A stretch of DNA of 64,000 nt from Fratercula arctica (lineage: Eukaryota; Chordata; Aves; Charadriiformes; Alcidae), in contig CANTUZ010000025.1 in the NCBI GenBank assembly GCA_947846985.1, positions 10,042,100-10,106,099 of the forward strand, read 5' to 3'. A model generated the notes under the pieces. The model did no database searches and was not told the origin of the DNA. It saw only the letters and a list, made by a program, of their open reading frames with translations. Below are positions 23,401 to 35,345 of the stretch, piece after piece. The position numbers were made by a program, and so were the translations under genes. Every line of letters begins with the position of its first letter. Position 1 is the stretch's first letter.

Positions 23401-25205
23401 AACACAGCGAAGGAAGTGTTTGAGAAAGGAAAAAGAATAATTCCAGATTCTCTGAAAGCTGTTTTACCATAAGACAAAAGCAAGGTCAAAGGACCTGCGC
23501 AAAGACATCCTAGGTTTTGGGGAATAAAATGGCAAGATGGACATTGTCACAGACCCAAGGGATGTGATCAATAAGATTCCATCCACTTCAGAAGTTGTTG
23601 GTACAGAAGCACAGCTCCTCTTGGCACCCAGCGATTGCCTGTGCTACACTGGATGTTCAAAGGAAACGTCCCCTCTGCACATCACGCAACTGATGCTACA
23701 TGGAGTAAGTGGGTAGCGTTGCTCATGCAACGGGCTTGAATGGGGAACCCCAACCGCCCCAGGAATCCTGGAAGAGATCGTGGACTGGCCAGAAGGCATG
23801 ATTTTGGAGCATCGCTTGAGAGGTGACTCGGGCCCAAGAGCACCAATGAGTTATCAGAAGGTGAAAGGCAATATGCTCTGTTTACCGACGGATCCTGTTG
23901 TGTTGTAGGAAACCATCGGAAGTGTAAAGCAACGACACAAGTCGTTGAAGCCGTCAAAGCCATCAAAGAAGGCGAGGTTGGGTCAGTCTGCAGAAGTGAA
24001 AGTCATCCAGCTGGCCCTAGAGATTGCTGAATGAAAAAAGTGGCCAGTACTCTATCTCTACACAGACTCATGGATGGTGGCAAGTGCCCTGTGGGGGTGG
24101 CTACAGCAACGGAAACAGAGCAACTGGCGGCGCAGAGGCAAAACCCATCTGGGCTGGCTGCATTGTGGCAAGACATCACTGCCCGAGGTAGAAAAACTTG
24201 CTGTAAAGGCACATCGTGTAGATGCTCACATGCCCAAGAACCCGCATCACTAAGAACATCAAAACAACAAGCAGGTGGACCAGACTGCCAGAATTGACTG
24301 GCTCAGATGGACTTGGACTGGGAGAAGTAAGAGTGAGTTATTCATAGCTTGGAGGGCCCATGAAACATCAGGAGACATCTAGGGAGAGATGCAACGTACA
24401 GATGGGCCTTGTGATTGAGGGGTGGAACCTGACTATTGAGGCCATCATGCAGGTCACCCATGAATGCAAAACATGCGCCGCAATGAAGCGAGCCACACAA
24501 GTAAAGTGTCCCTGGAATAGCAGGTGGTGGCTGGGATATCAATATGGTGAGGCCTGGTAGATTGACTATACTGCCACAAGCTTGCCAAGGCAAGTGCTGC
24601 GTGGAAGCAAACTGCTGGGTGGCTAGAAACATACCCTGTAAACCACGCCACTGCTCAAAAACACCATCATGGGCCTTGAAAGGCTAGTTCTGTGGCAACA
24701 GGCACCGCAGAAAGAATCGAGTCAGACAATGGGACTCATTTTCCGAAACAACTTCATAGACTCCTGGGCCGAGAAACACGGCATTGATTGAGTGTATCAC
24801 ATCCCCTATCACCACAAACCTCTGGAAAGACTGAACGATATAATGGACTGTTAAAGACTATGCTGAGAGCATTGGCGCTGGGGAATAGAAGCACTGGGAT
24901 GTAAAATTAGCAGAAGCCACTTGGCTGGTTAACACCAGAGGATCTGATAACGCGACCTGGTCCTGCCCAAACACAGCCCCTACATATTGCGGGAGGAGAT
25001 AAGGTCCCCATAGTGCACATAGGGAAGTGGCTGGGAAAGGCAGTGTGGGTTGCTCCTCCCTTGGGAAAAGGAAAACCCTATTGTGGGATTGTCTTCCGCT
25101 CAAGGACACGGTGTCCTGGTGGGTAATGCAGAAGGATGGGAAACCCATGCACCCACCACCATACACAAAATCACCTTGTCACACCTCAGGGCACATCCAC
25201 CTTTA
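20436..25205 (+). mobile_element. ERVL-like provirus interior, noisy copy (gag-pro-pol remnant)
   Basis: Primer-binding-site-like TTTGGCACCTAACATGGGG lies just after the LTR. Then come a leader, a gag-like region (about 21490-22350), protease (near 22540), RT with the CIDDII motif and following TAG near 23378-23396, RNase H with FTDGS near 23881, and integrase to about 25190. Nearly every reading frame is broken by one-base indels that the second copy (54558-59309) lacks. Stops found in both copies are genuine decay. There is no env and no 3' LTR. Confidence 0.85.
20949..21018 (-). mobile_element. Very short CR1 3'-end fragment inside the provirus leader
   Basis: ATAGAATCATAGAATAG followed by GGAAGGGACC and CATCTAGTCCAACCCC is the reverse of the CR1 3' terminus with its octamer tail. 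About 70 bp long, so a severely 5'-truncated insertion in the retroviral leader. Repeated at 55067-55135. Confidence 0.8.
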
Positions 25206-26929
25206 AATAACAGTAACTCAATGATTAGCAGATTCTTAAGCAATTGTCACAGAGTTATTTTAAAATATTATTTTACAATGAATTAGCGTTCTATTCTCTG
25301 CCAAGTAATATTTTTTTTAAATCAGTCTTCTTTACAGGAGTATTCTATGGCTATAGACTATTCTATGGCTAGTAATGACACATTTAAGTCTGCAACTAGA
25401 CACATCCAGAGAGGGGACGCTGCAAGCATGCTTCTCTAATGATTTAAAAAGGTATAAAGCACTGTGCGGTATTCAGCAGTAATGATACTCAGGGCAAAAA
25501 TACTGTTTCTGGTATGAGCAAAAAACCCAAGTTCCTAGAATATCCAGCAAATGTGCAAACGTAGAGCAAGTCAATTAATCGCAACAGTGCCCATCTTTGG
25601 GGACAAAAAAATGAGAATTACCGAAAAAATACTGACACGCTCAAGTTTCTTACACTACCTGACTTAACAGTTAACTTATATGTATATCTCTACCCAGCAT
25701 CATTGCTCATTAAGATTTAAAATAATAACATAAGTTGGAAGGACAATCAGTACTCGAGGTGCTCTACTTTGTTATAGAAGGAGAGAAAAGCTACAAGAAG
25801 TGTGGTTTCTTGAAGTACACACGCTATACTAAAGTTAACATTACAAGAGGCTCATACCAGTAGCGCTACATTCTCATAGCCAGCTACTGCAAGGAAGCAG
25901 CTATACCCACAACATAGTACCTACTTTCTCCAGCAATACCCTTCCCTCTGCAATTAAGATAACACCTTCTGGTCTGTTCCAACGTTACAAGTTGTACTAA
26001 AGGAATGTCAGATACAGAGAATTCAGGATATAGCCCAGGTCTATATATGATACAAACAAGGACAATCTGTGTACATTCAAAGGAAATCAGTACAATAGAC
26101 ACTTTAAATCCTTACTGAACACAATATTACTTTATTAAAAAGTCCTTCTTCCAGTAGTCAGCTCCTACATCACCATAAAGCATGAAAGCATTACTGAAAT
26201 GAGTCACAAATAATCCCCAGACAAATTAGGTATTCAACCTAAAAAAAAACCTGGCAATTTTCATCAAAATAAATACTGCAATTTGTCTCTGAAACAAAAC
26301 TTTGGGGAATAGGTGAACAGCAAGTTCCCCAATCAGCTTGATAGGACGTTCAATCCAACAACAGTTTATACAGCAGACTGAGAAAAAACTTTGCTCAAAG
26401 ACTCCCACAAAATGAGGGTGCCTAGGCAATGTATTAAACTAAAAGAACATTTGGTAAATAATTGTAAATATTTTTAAGAACATTTTGTCGTCAGTTCATA
26501 ATTTACATTTATGAAGTCAACAGGCAAATAATTAGTCAAGCTGTATTTCATATAAGTCAATAATGACTCTCTAAAGGGATATTAGAATATGTACTAAGCA
26601 AGAGTAACTTGCTTTAGAGCAAGAATAACAGATTTTTTCCATTCGCTAGCTCTTCTAACTCCAGTAATTTAGAAAACAGTCAAGTTACCTTAGTAAATTT
26701 CACTTTCCATTTTTTCTTCCTGTTTAGCATGCTTCTAAAACTTAAGGCCTCATTAACAATCTTTGATTGATGCACCACCAATAAACAGCTACAACTGGTG
26801 CAGTCTGTCATCACTCTTTCAGTATACTGAGCATCTACAAGTACAAGAAAAAGATGACATCTTCCAAACACATAGAAATTCTAGCCTCTACAAAGCATGC
26901 AATAATTTGATATTTAGTTGGCTCCTTAG
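25206..26929. other. AT-rich spacer, no gene recognised
   Basis: Unique AT-rich sequence between provirus and CR1. Short open frames on the minus strand near 26680-26871 show no recognisable domain and break differently in the two copies. Confidence 0.5.
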
Positions 26930-29900
26930 GAGTACAGCAGCCCAGAGCGCTGCAAAACAGAGGTGCGGCCACTAGCAGTCAGTTTTGTGGTGCAGGGTGC
27001 CCGGGGACGCTGCAGGGCTGCTCTCAGTTTGCACACAGAAAGGCTGACTCCTGATTAGGGAGGATCCATCTCACAGAGAGCAGACAGATAGTGACATGGT
27101 AGTCGTCACAAGCAGTTTTATTAACACAGCTGTGGTGCAGAGGGGACAGGCACTTATGCTGAGGACTGCGTGGGGCTGCTTGGAGATTGTGCAGGCGATG
27201 GGCTCAACGTGAAGCAGGGCACACTCCCCAGCACTGATTGGTGGTGATATGCCCTTGGCACACTGGAGGCCTCGATCCAAACAGAGTTGGGGCAGGCTGG
27301 GAGGATACACTTCCCAGTGTCGGGCTGGCAGAGAGTGCCTGGGGCCTCTCTGTGGGACTGGGGCAGTGGCGGCATCTCCTGTGAGAGAGATGTGCTCTGG
27401 TCAGGTGCTGAGTCACCAGGTGAAAGAGATGCCGGAAGAAGTGAGCAGGCTGCAAATCATCAGGGAGGACAATGAGGAGATTGACAGGGTCTTTGCAGAA
27501 ACTCTGCAGAGACAACAGCCTGAGCCACACACAGCAAAGAAGGAGGGACAGCTAGAGACCATGGTCAAACAGGTAGCTGAGGGTGGCTATCAAGATGGAG
27601 AAGGCTGGAAGCTTGTGACTTCTGGAAAATGAAGAAAGGCTCCTGCTCTACCTGCAGACCTGCAAGTGTGCCCTGGGCACTGGTGAGGACAAACAAGATC
27701 CTTCAGGGTATGCATCAGAGACAGCTGAGCCCAAACCTTGTGTCTGCATGAAGGAAAAGGAAAGTGACGGTCACCTGGAGATGCCCTCCCGTGGGGGACA
27801 GAGGCACCTATCTGCTGACCCAAACTGATGTCTCGAGAGGTTTTTTGGCTTGCCCAGGGGCCAGGATCCGGGATGTTGCAAAGGGGACTGCCAAGGCTTG
27901 TCTGGCCCTCAGACTACTATTACCCCTTCCTGCACTTCCATGTGGGCACCAATGTTACTGGCCAGGGGGTAAACCTGGAGTATTTCACAAGTGACTACAG
28001 AACTCTGTGGGTTGAGGGTGAAGGGCACAGGGACCCAGGTGGTCTTCTCCTCAATGCTAGCCAGTGAGGAGGAAAGGCTCAGGTTACAAGTGGACTCAGC
28101 TGGTGGTGTCAAGACCTGTCTGTGTGGCTGGTGTCACAGGCAGGGCTTTGGCTCCTATGGCCATGGGGACCCTCTTTGAGGAGCGAGGGCTACTGAGCAA
28201 GGGATGGGATACATCATGACAAAGTGGGGCAAGAGTGTTTTTGCAAACAGGCTTGCTAACCGAGTGAGGCGGGCTTTAAAGTAGGTATGCCAGGGGAGGG
28301 TTACCGTAACCTGAAGAGAAGTGAAGGCACAAGGGGCAGAACAAACATATCTGGGGGACAGCATGACAGGGGAGGCTCTCACACTTGCCCTGTAAAAGGC
28401 TAATCAGCAATCCAGGAGATTTCTGGAGCATATAGAAGACTATTTCTTGATGCGGGTGATCAGTGACTGACTAGGAAAATGCACTGTTGGACCTGCTACT
28501 CACAAACAAGGAAGAAGACCCGGTTGATGGTGTGAAGGTCGAGGGCAGCCTTGGCTGCAGCGACCATGAGACTGTGGAGTTTAAAGATCCTGAGAGGCGT
28601 GATCAAGACAAACAGCAGAATTACAGCCCCTGGACTTCAGAAGGAGCAGATTTTGGCCTGTTCAGAGATCAGCTTGGCAGGATCCCATGGGAAATTGCCC
28701 TGGAGGGCAAGGGCGCCCAGGAGAGGCAGGTTGATCTTCAAGGACAAACTCCTCAGAGCACAAGAACGGTCCATTTTCAATGTGCAGAAGTTGAGCAAGT
28801 GTGGCAAAAGGCCAGCATGGGTGAACAAGGAGCTCCTGACTGCGCATCAGACACAAAAAGGAAGTACACAGGAGGTAGAAGCAGGGGCATGCTACTTGGG
28901 AGGGATATAAGACACTGCCATGCGGCAAGTAGAAATGCAGTCCGGAAAGCCGAAGCTCAGCTGGAGTTGAACCTAGCAAGGGGAGGTGAAGGGGCAACAC
29001 GAAAGGCCTCTCTAAGTACATCAGTTAGCAAAATTGAAATCTAAGGAGTTAGCATGAGGCGTCATTGTCCCAATGGGGCAAGGGGCCTTGTGACAAGCGG
29101 ACAGGGAAACAGGCTGAGGTACTCTATGCGCTTTTTTGCCTCAATTTTTCACTGGTAAAGGTCTGCCTCTCAGACCTCCCGAGGTCCTTGGCAGGCATCC
29201 TAGCAGAGTCTGGGGGGAGTGACGCCGTAGCCACAGTTAGAGGCAGGAAAGTAGTTCGGGACTCGACTTAACCCACTTGGACTATACACAAGAAGCCCGT
29301 GGGATCGGGATGGGCATGCATCTGAGAGTGCTGGAGGAGCTGGCGGCAATGTTGCTGTGAGGCTGGCTCTCTATCATCTTTGAAAGGGTGCAATGGCAAT
29401 TTGGAGGAGGTGTCGCTCGTGACTGGAAAAAGGGCAGATGTCACACAGTCATCCCATCTTCAAGAAGGGCGCGGGAAGGAGGATCCAAGGAACTACAGGC
29501 CTTAGCCTTAGCCTCATACGGCTCGGTCCCTTGGAATAGGTTATGGAGCAAATGCTCTTTATAAGCCATTTCTAGTAAACACCATGAAGGATGGAGGAGG
29601 TGATTGGGAGCAGCCCCCAAAATGGCTTTACCACGGGCAAATCCATGGCCTACCCAACCTTCATTGGCTCTCTATGAGTGTGTGGACTAGCTTCTGTTGC
29701 CAAGGAGAGGGAGGTGGACGTTGGTATACGCAGTAACTAGCGGGGTTCGCGGCTCAGGAAATCACGTACTCTGGAAACCAATACTGTTGAATGTCTTCAT
29801 TAACAAACCTGGATATGAGGAGACAAAGGTGCACTCTTGGCAAGTTTGGCAGAGGACACCAAATTGGGGGGGGAGCGGAGAGCAGTCATATGTGCTGGGG

Positions 29901-30390
29901 GCAGGGGCTGACATTTAAGAAGGTGACTCATGGACAAGGCTGGAGAAACGCGGCTGACAGGGAAGGCCTGCATCGGTTAAGTTCTAACGCAAGAACAAAT
30001 TGCCAAGTCCTGGCCCCTGGGCTGGAATAACCCACTGCAACAGTACAGGCTGGAGGCTGACTGGGCCTAAGTAAGCAGCTCTGCAGAAACGGGACCTGGG
30101 GGTCAGTCGGTGGGACAAACAAGTTGAACCAATGAGTCCAACAGTGTTGCCTCTTAGGCAGGCAAAGGAGACCAATAGGCTATCTCTGGAGCTGTATAGT
30201 AACAGTGCTAGCCGAGCAGTTCGCAGGGAAGTGGATCCTTTCGCTTCTCCTGTCTTGGCAACTTGTAGAGACCTATATCTGGAAGTAGTGTCGCTACTTT
30301 TGGGTCTCCCCCGAGTACTAAGAAAGACTATGGGCTTATACTGGAGCTAAGCCCAGTTCCTTTCGTGTGCGCTGAACATGGCTTCGCAGG
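26930..30390 (+). mobile_element. CR1 LINE with 5' UTR, ORF1 and ORF2 pieces, noisy copy
   Basis: 5' UTR and ORF1 coiled-coil start (EVSRLQIIREDNEEIDRVF near 27440-27495), esterase part with YYYPFLHFHVGTNV near 27910-27960, endonuclease C-terminus near 28490-28600, linker, RT, C-terminal ORF2 (30000-30360). Up to 30034 it matches 61030-64000 and beyond that it extends the same element. Indel density is very high, including insertions outside homopolymers. Confidence 0.82.
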
Positions 30391-30394
30391 AGGA

Positions 30395-31638
30395 TTTGCT
30401 CCCCCAACCTTCTCGCAGAGTCTGAGGTGGTTTGACCAGGTCTTTATTCTCGCTTGGATTCTCCTTCTTGACGACGGGTGTGATTGCTTGCCTTTTTGCT
30501 GGTCCTCGAGGAAACCCTCTAGGTGTCATACTCGTCTAGGTTCCATGGACTTGTGTATGTCCACATGTGTGGCTGAAGTGCTCAGTCTCTACCTCTATCT
30601 GTGAGTAATACTTTCCCTGCCCCAGAGTCTGGCCACTGAGGCTCAGGGATCTGGGAGATCCTGAGGGCCAACCTTACCTGTAAAAAACTGGAGGCCGAAG
30701 GCAGGCACTGAGTTCTTCTTAGTCTTTTTGATGTCCTTAGCTTATTAGATCCCCGTGCTCTCGGTGAGCAGTGGGGCACATGTTTTCCTTTAGGCCTTTC
30801 TTTTGCTGATGGCTGTACTTAATAGCACGCCCTTCTGTGTTGCCCTTTTAACGATTTCTTGGCTAGTCCAACTCCAAGCCAAGCTTTGGCTTTTCCTTAA
30901 CTAAATCCTTGCATCGTGTCATCCATATTCCTCTCTGGGTAGCCATTCCCTGCTCCCACCTTCTGTGTAGGGTCTTCCTTTTTGTCTTTTGAGCTCAGTC
31001 AGGAAATCCCCTGTTCATCTTTGTGCTGGCCTTCTGGCCTATGTCTTGCTCTTCGACTTCCTGCATGTCTGAGTGGATTATTCTGGTGCTCTTAAGGAGG
31101 TTGTCTTTTTTGAGGATCAACCAGCACCTCCTGAGCCCTTTGGGCCCTTTAGGGACGGTTTCTCTCATGAGTATTCTAGGCCAAGCTCAGTTCCTTTAAC
31201 AAGGCCAAAATCTCCTCAGGTCGCTGAAGGTTCCAGGGTTTGTAATTTTGCTATGTGTCTTGCTCACGTCTTTCAGGATCTTCAACTGTCATCGCTCATC
31301 GTGGGGCTTACTGCCAAGGGTGACATTGACCTTTATGTCCCGCAGCCTGTTTCTTTGTTTAGTGGGTGACAGGTCGCATTCATCATCCCCTAGTTGGCCT
31401 TGTTATCTCCTCATCAAGTAGTTTGTATTCAACACACTCCAGAACAAATTGCCTGGATTCGTTTTTTGTCTCTTTCATGTTGGCCTGTCCTATCAGAATA
31501 TTGGTGTGGTCAAAGTCCCTCATGAGTACCAGGGCACTGTGATGCGTGTGGGCTTTTTCCAGTGTTTGCGTAAAGAAGGCTTTCGCTCTTACTTCGCTCT
31601 TGTATCAGGTGGTCTATAGCAGGATATCTCCCCCCGAG
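30395..31638 (-). mobile_element. CR1 LINE of another subfamily, 3' part (noisy)
   Basis: On the minus strand the ORF2 RT/linker order is seen. The reverse of CCATGGACTTGTGTATGTCC near 30543-30562 is the CR1 motif encoding the region after 'HKSMG', and the GTCCTCGAGGAAACC block marks the preceding strand. Sequence is too noisy for open frames. Interrupted at 31639 by an LTR and resumes at 32298. Confidence 0.65.
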
Positions 31639-32297
31639 TGTCCGTGGTTTAAACGGTCCCCAGCCGGCAACTAAGCACGCACAGCAGCACGCTCGCAGAC
31701 TCCCCACCCAGTGGGATGGGGGGCGAGAATGCGGTAAGGGATAGGTGAAGAAAACTCATGGGTTGAGATATAAGACAGTTGATAAAGGTGAAATGGGTCG
31801 AAAACTGCACACACGCAAGGCAAGAAAGGCAAAAATAAGGAATTCACTCAGTACTTCCCACTGGCAAGGCAGGTGTTTAGCCATTTCCAGGAAAGCAGGG
31901 CTTCCATCACACAGTAACAGTTACTTGGGAAGATATAACCCCCATAACTCCGAATGTTCTCCCAACTTCCTCCTTCTTCCCCTGCTTTTATTGCTGAGCG
32001 TGACGTTCATATGGTATGGGGATATCCGCACTTTGGTCTGTTGGGGCAGCTGTCGCCGGGCTGTGTCCCCGCCCAACTTCTTGTGGCACGCGCCCTAAGC
32101 CTACTCCCTGTCAGGGGCGGTGTTGAGATAGCAAGAAAAGGTCCTTGACTCGGTGGAAGCCAGCTGCTCAGTCAATGAACCTAAAACATGCCCCGTCGTT
32201 AGTCAACCACCTGTTTTCCAGGCAGACAAATCGCAAAACGTAGCCCCATACAGGCTACTATGAAGAAATGTAACTCTATCCCAGCCAAAAACCAAGC
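31639..32297 (-). mobile_element. Antisense solo LTR in CR1 (noisy)
   Basis: Plus-strand start TGTCCGTGGTTTAAACGG and end ATCCCAGCCAAAAACC correspond to the terminal blocks of the LTR at 1197 in reverse. Internal blocks (reverse of the polyadenylation and GTTACTTGGGAAGA regions) are in order. It splits the CR1 at 30395-33260. Indels prevent a target-duplication call. Confidence 0.72.
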
Positions 32298-33260
32298 CCC
32301 ACCGGGCAGGCATACAACTGTGTTGGTCTTAGTTTCTCTGATTTGTGGCTTACATTCTCATGACTGGCTCCTCCCCTGCTCTCTGGGGCCGCAGGGCATA
32401 AGCTGTTGTGTGTTTGAGAAGCTACTCCTTTTGCACAGCGTGGCACAACTCCCTACCCTCCGCTTCCTCTTGTCCAGCCTGTCGCTTTCTGAAGTGAGCT
32501 TCATCCATCGCATGGCTGCACTTCAGTTATGTGACCTACCCCCCCACAATCTCTGTAAAATCCCAAATGAGAACAGAGCCCTGCGAACCGTGGCCTCAGA
32601 ATATTGATTTCTCCTCCGGTTTTTGTCATGTGTGTGTCCCCCTCCATGCTGCAGGCGTTTATGTGCAGGCACTTGAGGTGGGGCTCCCCACTTGTGCTGC
32701 CTTCACAGGGAAAGTGAGGGCCTACCTGTCCGCCATGGGGTGGACTTTCTCCATGCCCGCTGTTCATTGCATTTCTCTTCATGGCTTTGGTCATTTCATG
32801 ACGGCTATCAGACCTAGTTTCATAATTCCTCCTCCTCCTCCTCCTCCAAAGTTGGCAAAGATGCCCGCAACTTTTGTCAGGTGGTTCTTCTGTTCCTTCT
32901 CAGCAGTCCCTCATCAATCAAGTTAGGATCCTTCATGGGACACCAGGTGTCGCAAACCTATAGGATGGCATTCTGCTCCTACCAGGGCCTTGTCCCTTCA
33001 CCCTGCAGTATTGAGAAAGAACACTTGGGCTCCCATGTGCTTCCACCCTTGTTCCGCCTAGCCCGCACCTCTGTTGGTCCCCCAACTCATGATTTGCTCT
33101 AGGTCTCTTTTTTGGCAGTGTTACCTAGCATCCACACAAATGACGGAGTAAGGGGTTAATCGAGGTCAACGGACTGGACGAGCCTTGGCAGCCTCTCTGT
33201 TAGTCTGCTGTATCTGGGGCCTCCGAGTCAAGCCAACAAACACCTGCTGTGACAGATCCT
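32298..33260 (-). mobile_element. CR1 LINE, endonuclease and ORF1 end, 5' side of LTR (noisy)
   Basis: Minus-strand translation near 32660-32710 shows HLKCLHINACSM, the CR1 endonuclease start. The region toward 33260 resembles the end of ORF1. It continues the CR1 at 30395. A (CCT)n tract at 32828-32847 lies within it. Confidence 0.62.
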
Positions 33261-33264
33261 TTCC

Positions 33265-33605
33265 TACAAGAAGACACAGAACGGCAGGCTCTATTCCCAG
33301 CAGTGCGTGATGGGAGGATGGAGATCGGTCTAATGGGGCATAAGAGCTGAAACAAGAGAGTCTCTGACTGAAGATAAGGAGAAAAACGTTTTTCACAATG
33401 AAGTCATGTCAAGCAGTTAGAGCAGGTTGGCCCAGGAGGGGTTGTGCACTCCGTCTTTGTATGTTTTCATAGACCTGACTGGATAAGCGCCCTGAGCAAG
33501 CCTGAGTCTGAATTCAGTGTTTGCCTCCTGCTTTGAGCAGGAATGTGTGGACTCGAGGCCCGTGCCGAGGTCCCTTCCAACACTGAATTATTCTATGATC
33601 GCTAT
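33265..33605 (+). mobile_element. CR1 3' UTR and tail, plus strand (noisy)
   Basis: Ends with GAGGTCCCTTCCAACACTGAATTATTCTATGAT-like sequence (33567-33600), the canonical CR1 3' terminus. The preceding block at 33390-33440 corresponds to the end of ORF2 and the 3' UTR. Heavily 5' truncated. Confidence 0.75.
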
Positions 33606-33692
33606 GTCTGGGCAGCAGATGGATCCCCTGCAGAAGGGAGTGACTCCAACTGGCAGTCACGCCATATGATCCTCTATGGTGCCTGTAATTGC

Positions 33693-34555
33693 ACCGTTCT
33701 ATTGGGTGTATCCGTGGCTAAGGTTTTTGGTAGCCAGGGGTGGGACTGCAGGGGGGCTTCTGTGAGGCAAAGGACCAGGGGGGCTGCCCTGTGCCAGACT
33801 ACAGCATGGTTCCAGCCAGCTCTACAACAGATCGCAACCGCTAGGGCCAGAGCTGAGTCAATCCCAGCGAAGCTGGTGATGCCTCTATGAAAGCATATTT
33901 AAGAAGGGGCAAAATGCTGTATGGCAGAGAGAGGAGTGGAGGGAAAAAAGTGTGTGCGGAGAAACATCCGCTGTGAGCACTCAAGGGCAGAGAAGAAGGG
34001 GGAGCAGATTATTCGGCACTTGCAGCTCCATGGTAAAGAGACGCTATGCAAGTGGAGCAGGTATTTCCGCTTGCAGGCCCGTGGAGAGGAGCCACGCTGG
34101 AGCAGGGTACAAAGTGCGAGGAGGGAAGGAGTGGCTAGAGACAAAGTGTTATTTAACTGACCACAACGTCCCCAAATCACGCCTTTATATCCCTAGGCAC
34201 CGCTCGGCGGGAGATGGGGAGGTGAGTCGTTAGAGGAGCCAGGAATGAAGGAGTTGAGGTTGAGCCTGGGGGGGTTGTGAGGGAATGATGTTGTTTTAGT
34301 TTTTTTGTCTCGTGTTTATCAATCATTCCAACTCTATTTTAATTGTCAAGAAAATTAAAATTTAATTTTTCCCCGAAGTCCGAAGTCTGTTTTGCCCATG
34401 ACAGGTAATTGGTTAAGTGATTTCCCTATCCTTTATCTCGACTCCACCTGAGCTTTTTCATCTTATTTTCTCTTCACCCCCTGCCTGTTGAGGAGGGGGG
34501 AGGAGAGAGCCGGCTGGGTGGGGGGCATATCTGGCAGCCAGCGCGAGTGTCATAG
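33693..34555 (+). mobile_element. Sense LTR of the 464 family (noisy)
   Basis: It contains the block AAGCATATTTAAGAAGGG (33891-33908), the reverse of the 1986-2004 region in the older antisense LTR, and the U5 AAAATTAAAATTTAATTTTT-like stretch, which corresponds to the reverse of 637-660. Boundaries are approximate because of indels. Solo as far as can be seen. Confidence 0.65.
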
Positions 34556-35345
34556 CTTACCGACAACAGTTTGGGCTCGCAGCTGGCTCTGAAGTCCTCC
34601 CTTCAGAGCTGGCCTTTCTCCTCTTGGCTTACCAAGGTACGTGCTACTCGGCTTCTGTAAATTCAGATTCTGGCAGGAGAGAAGGAGCCTTTCTCTTTCT
34701 CCTGCCTGCCAGTAAGTCACAAAGCTTTCCAGCTCCAACCTCGCGCCCCCCCACCCCCACAGCACACTTGGGTGCGTCCATCCTTGCTCTGCAACTCCAA
34801 GGCATAACCGCATAGGCCATCGCGCTCCTTTCCTTGTGTGCATCATGTGGCTCAGGCTCTCACGCTCTTGTAGTGCTTTGTTGAAGACCCTGTCCATCTC
34901 CTGTCTGCATGCCTCCTCGATGGCTACACGAGGCCATGCTCCCCATCCTCCTTATAGGCTCCTGTCACCTGACTGACCTCAGTGGCCTCAACCAGAGCAT
35001 GGCTCTGTCAGGTGTATTGACCACCAGCACCCCCAAGCCCAGGGAGAGTCCTTAGGCACTCCTCTGCAGGCCACACACCAATCGCCACCTGGGGCAGCTG
35101 CAATCCTCCCTCCAGGGCTCTGTGTCTGAGATCAGCTCATCTGCCATACCATGGGGTAGCTTGCTTACTCAGCCAGTGCTGGGGACCGCAGCCCTGTGGC
35201 GACGTCACTGCCATTGTCACACAGCTTTAAGTCAGTCCCTATGGCTCTCTCTCGGAGCAGTTTTCTGGGCTCTTCTACTTTGTGTGCCCCCTGGCTGTGC
35301 CAGCTGGCCGAAGGTGCTCTTAGCTGTGCTACTCGCAAACGTGCT
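34556..35345 (-). mobile_element. CR1 ORF1 N-terminal region, antisense (noisy)
   Basis: Minus-strand translation from 34897 reads MDRVFNKALQE, matching the coiled-coil start of CR1 ORF1 seen at 61570-61605. Sequence to 35345 fits further 5' UTR. The remainder of the element is missing or unrecognisable. Confidence 0.6.

Larger units (their letters stand above)
7440..30034. repeat. Copy 1 of a ~22.5-kb duplicated segment
   Basis: This segment matches 41555-64000 in the same order and orientation at an offset of about 34.12 kb. Every landmark is shared: truncated LTR, solo LTR, CR1 breakpoints, UHRF2 exon, provirus and shared stop codons. Most differences are one-base indels in homopolymers. 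They are sparse before 14 kb and dense after about 20 kb. It is best explained as overlapping contigs or haplotypes placed in tandem across a gap. Confidence 0.93.
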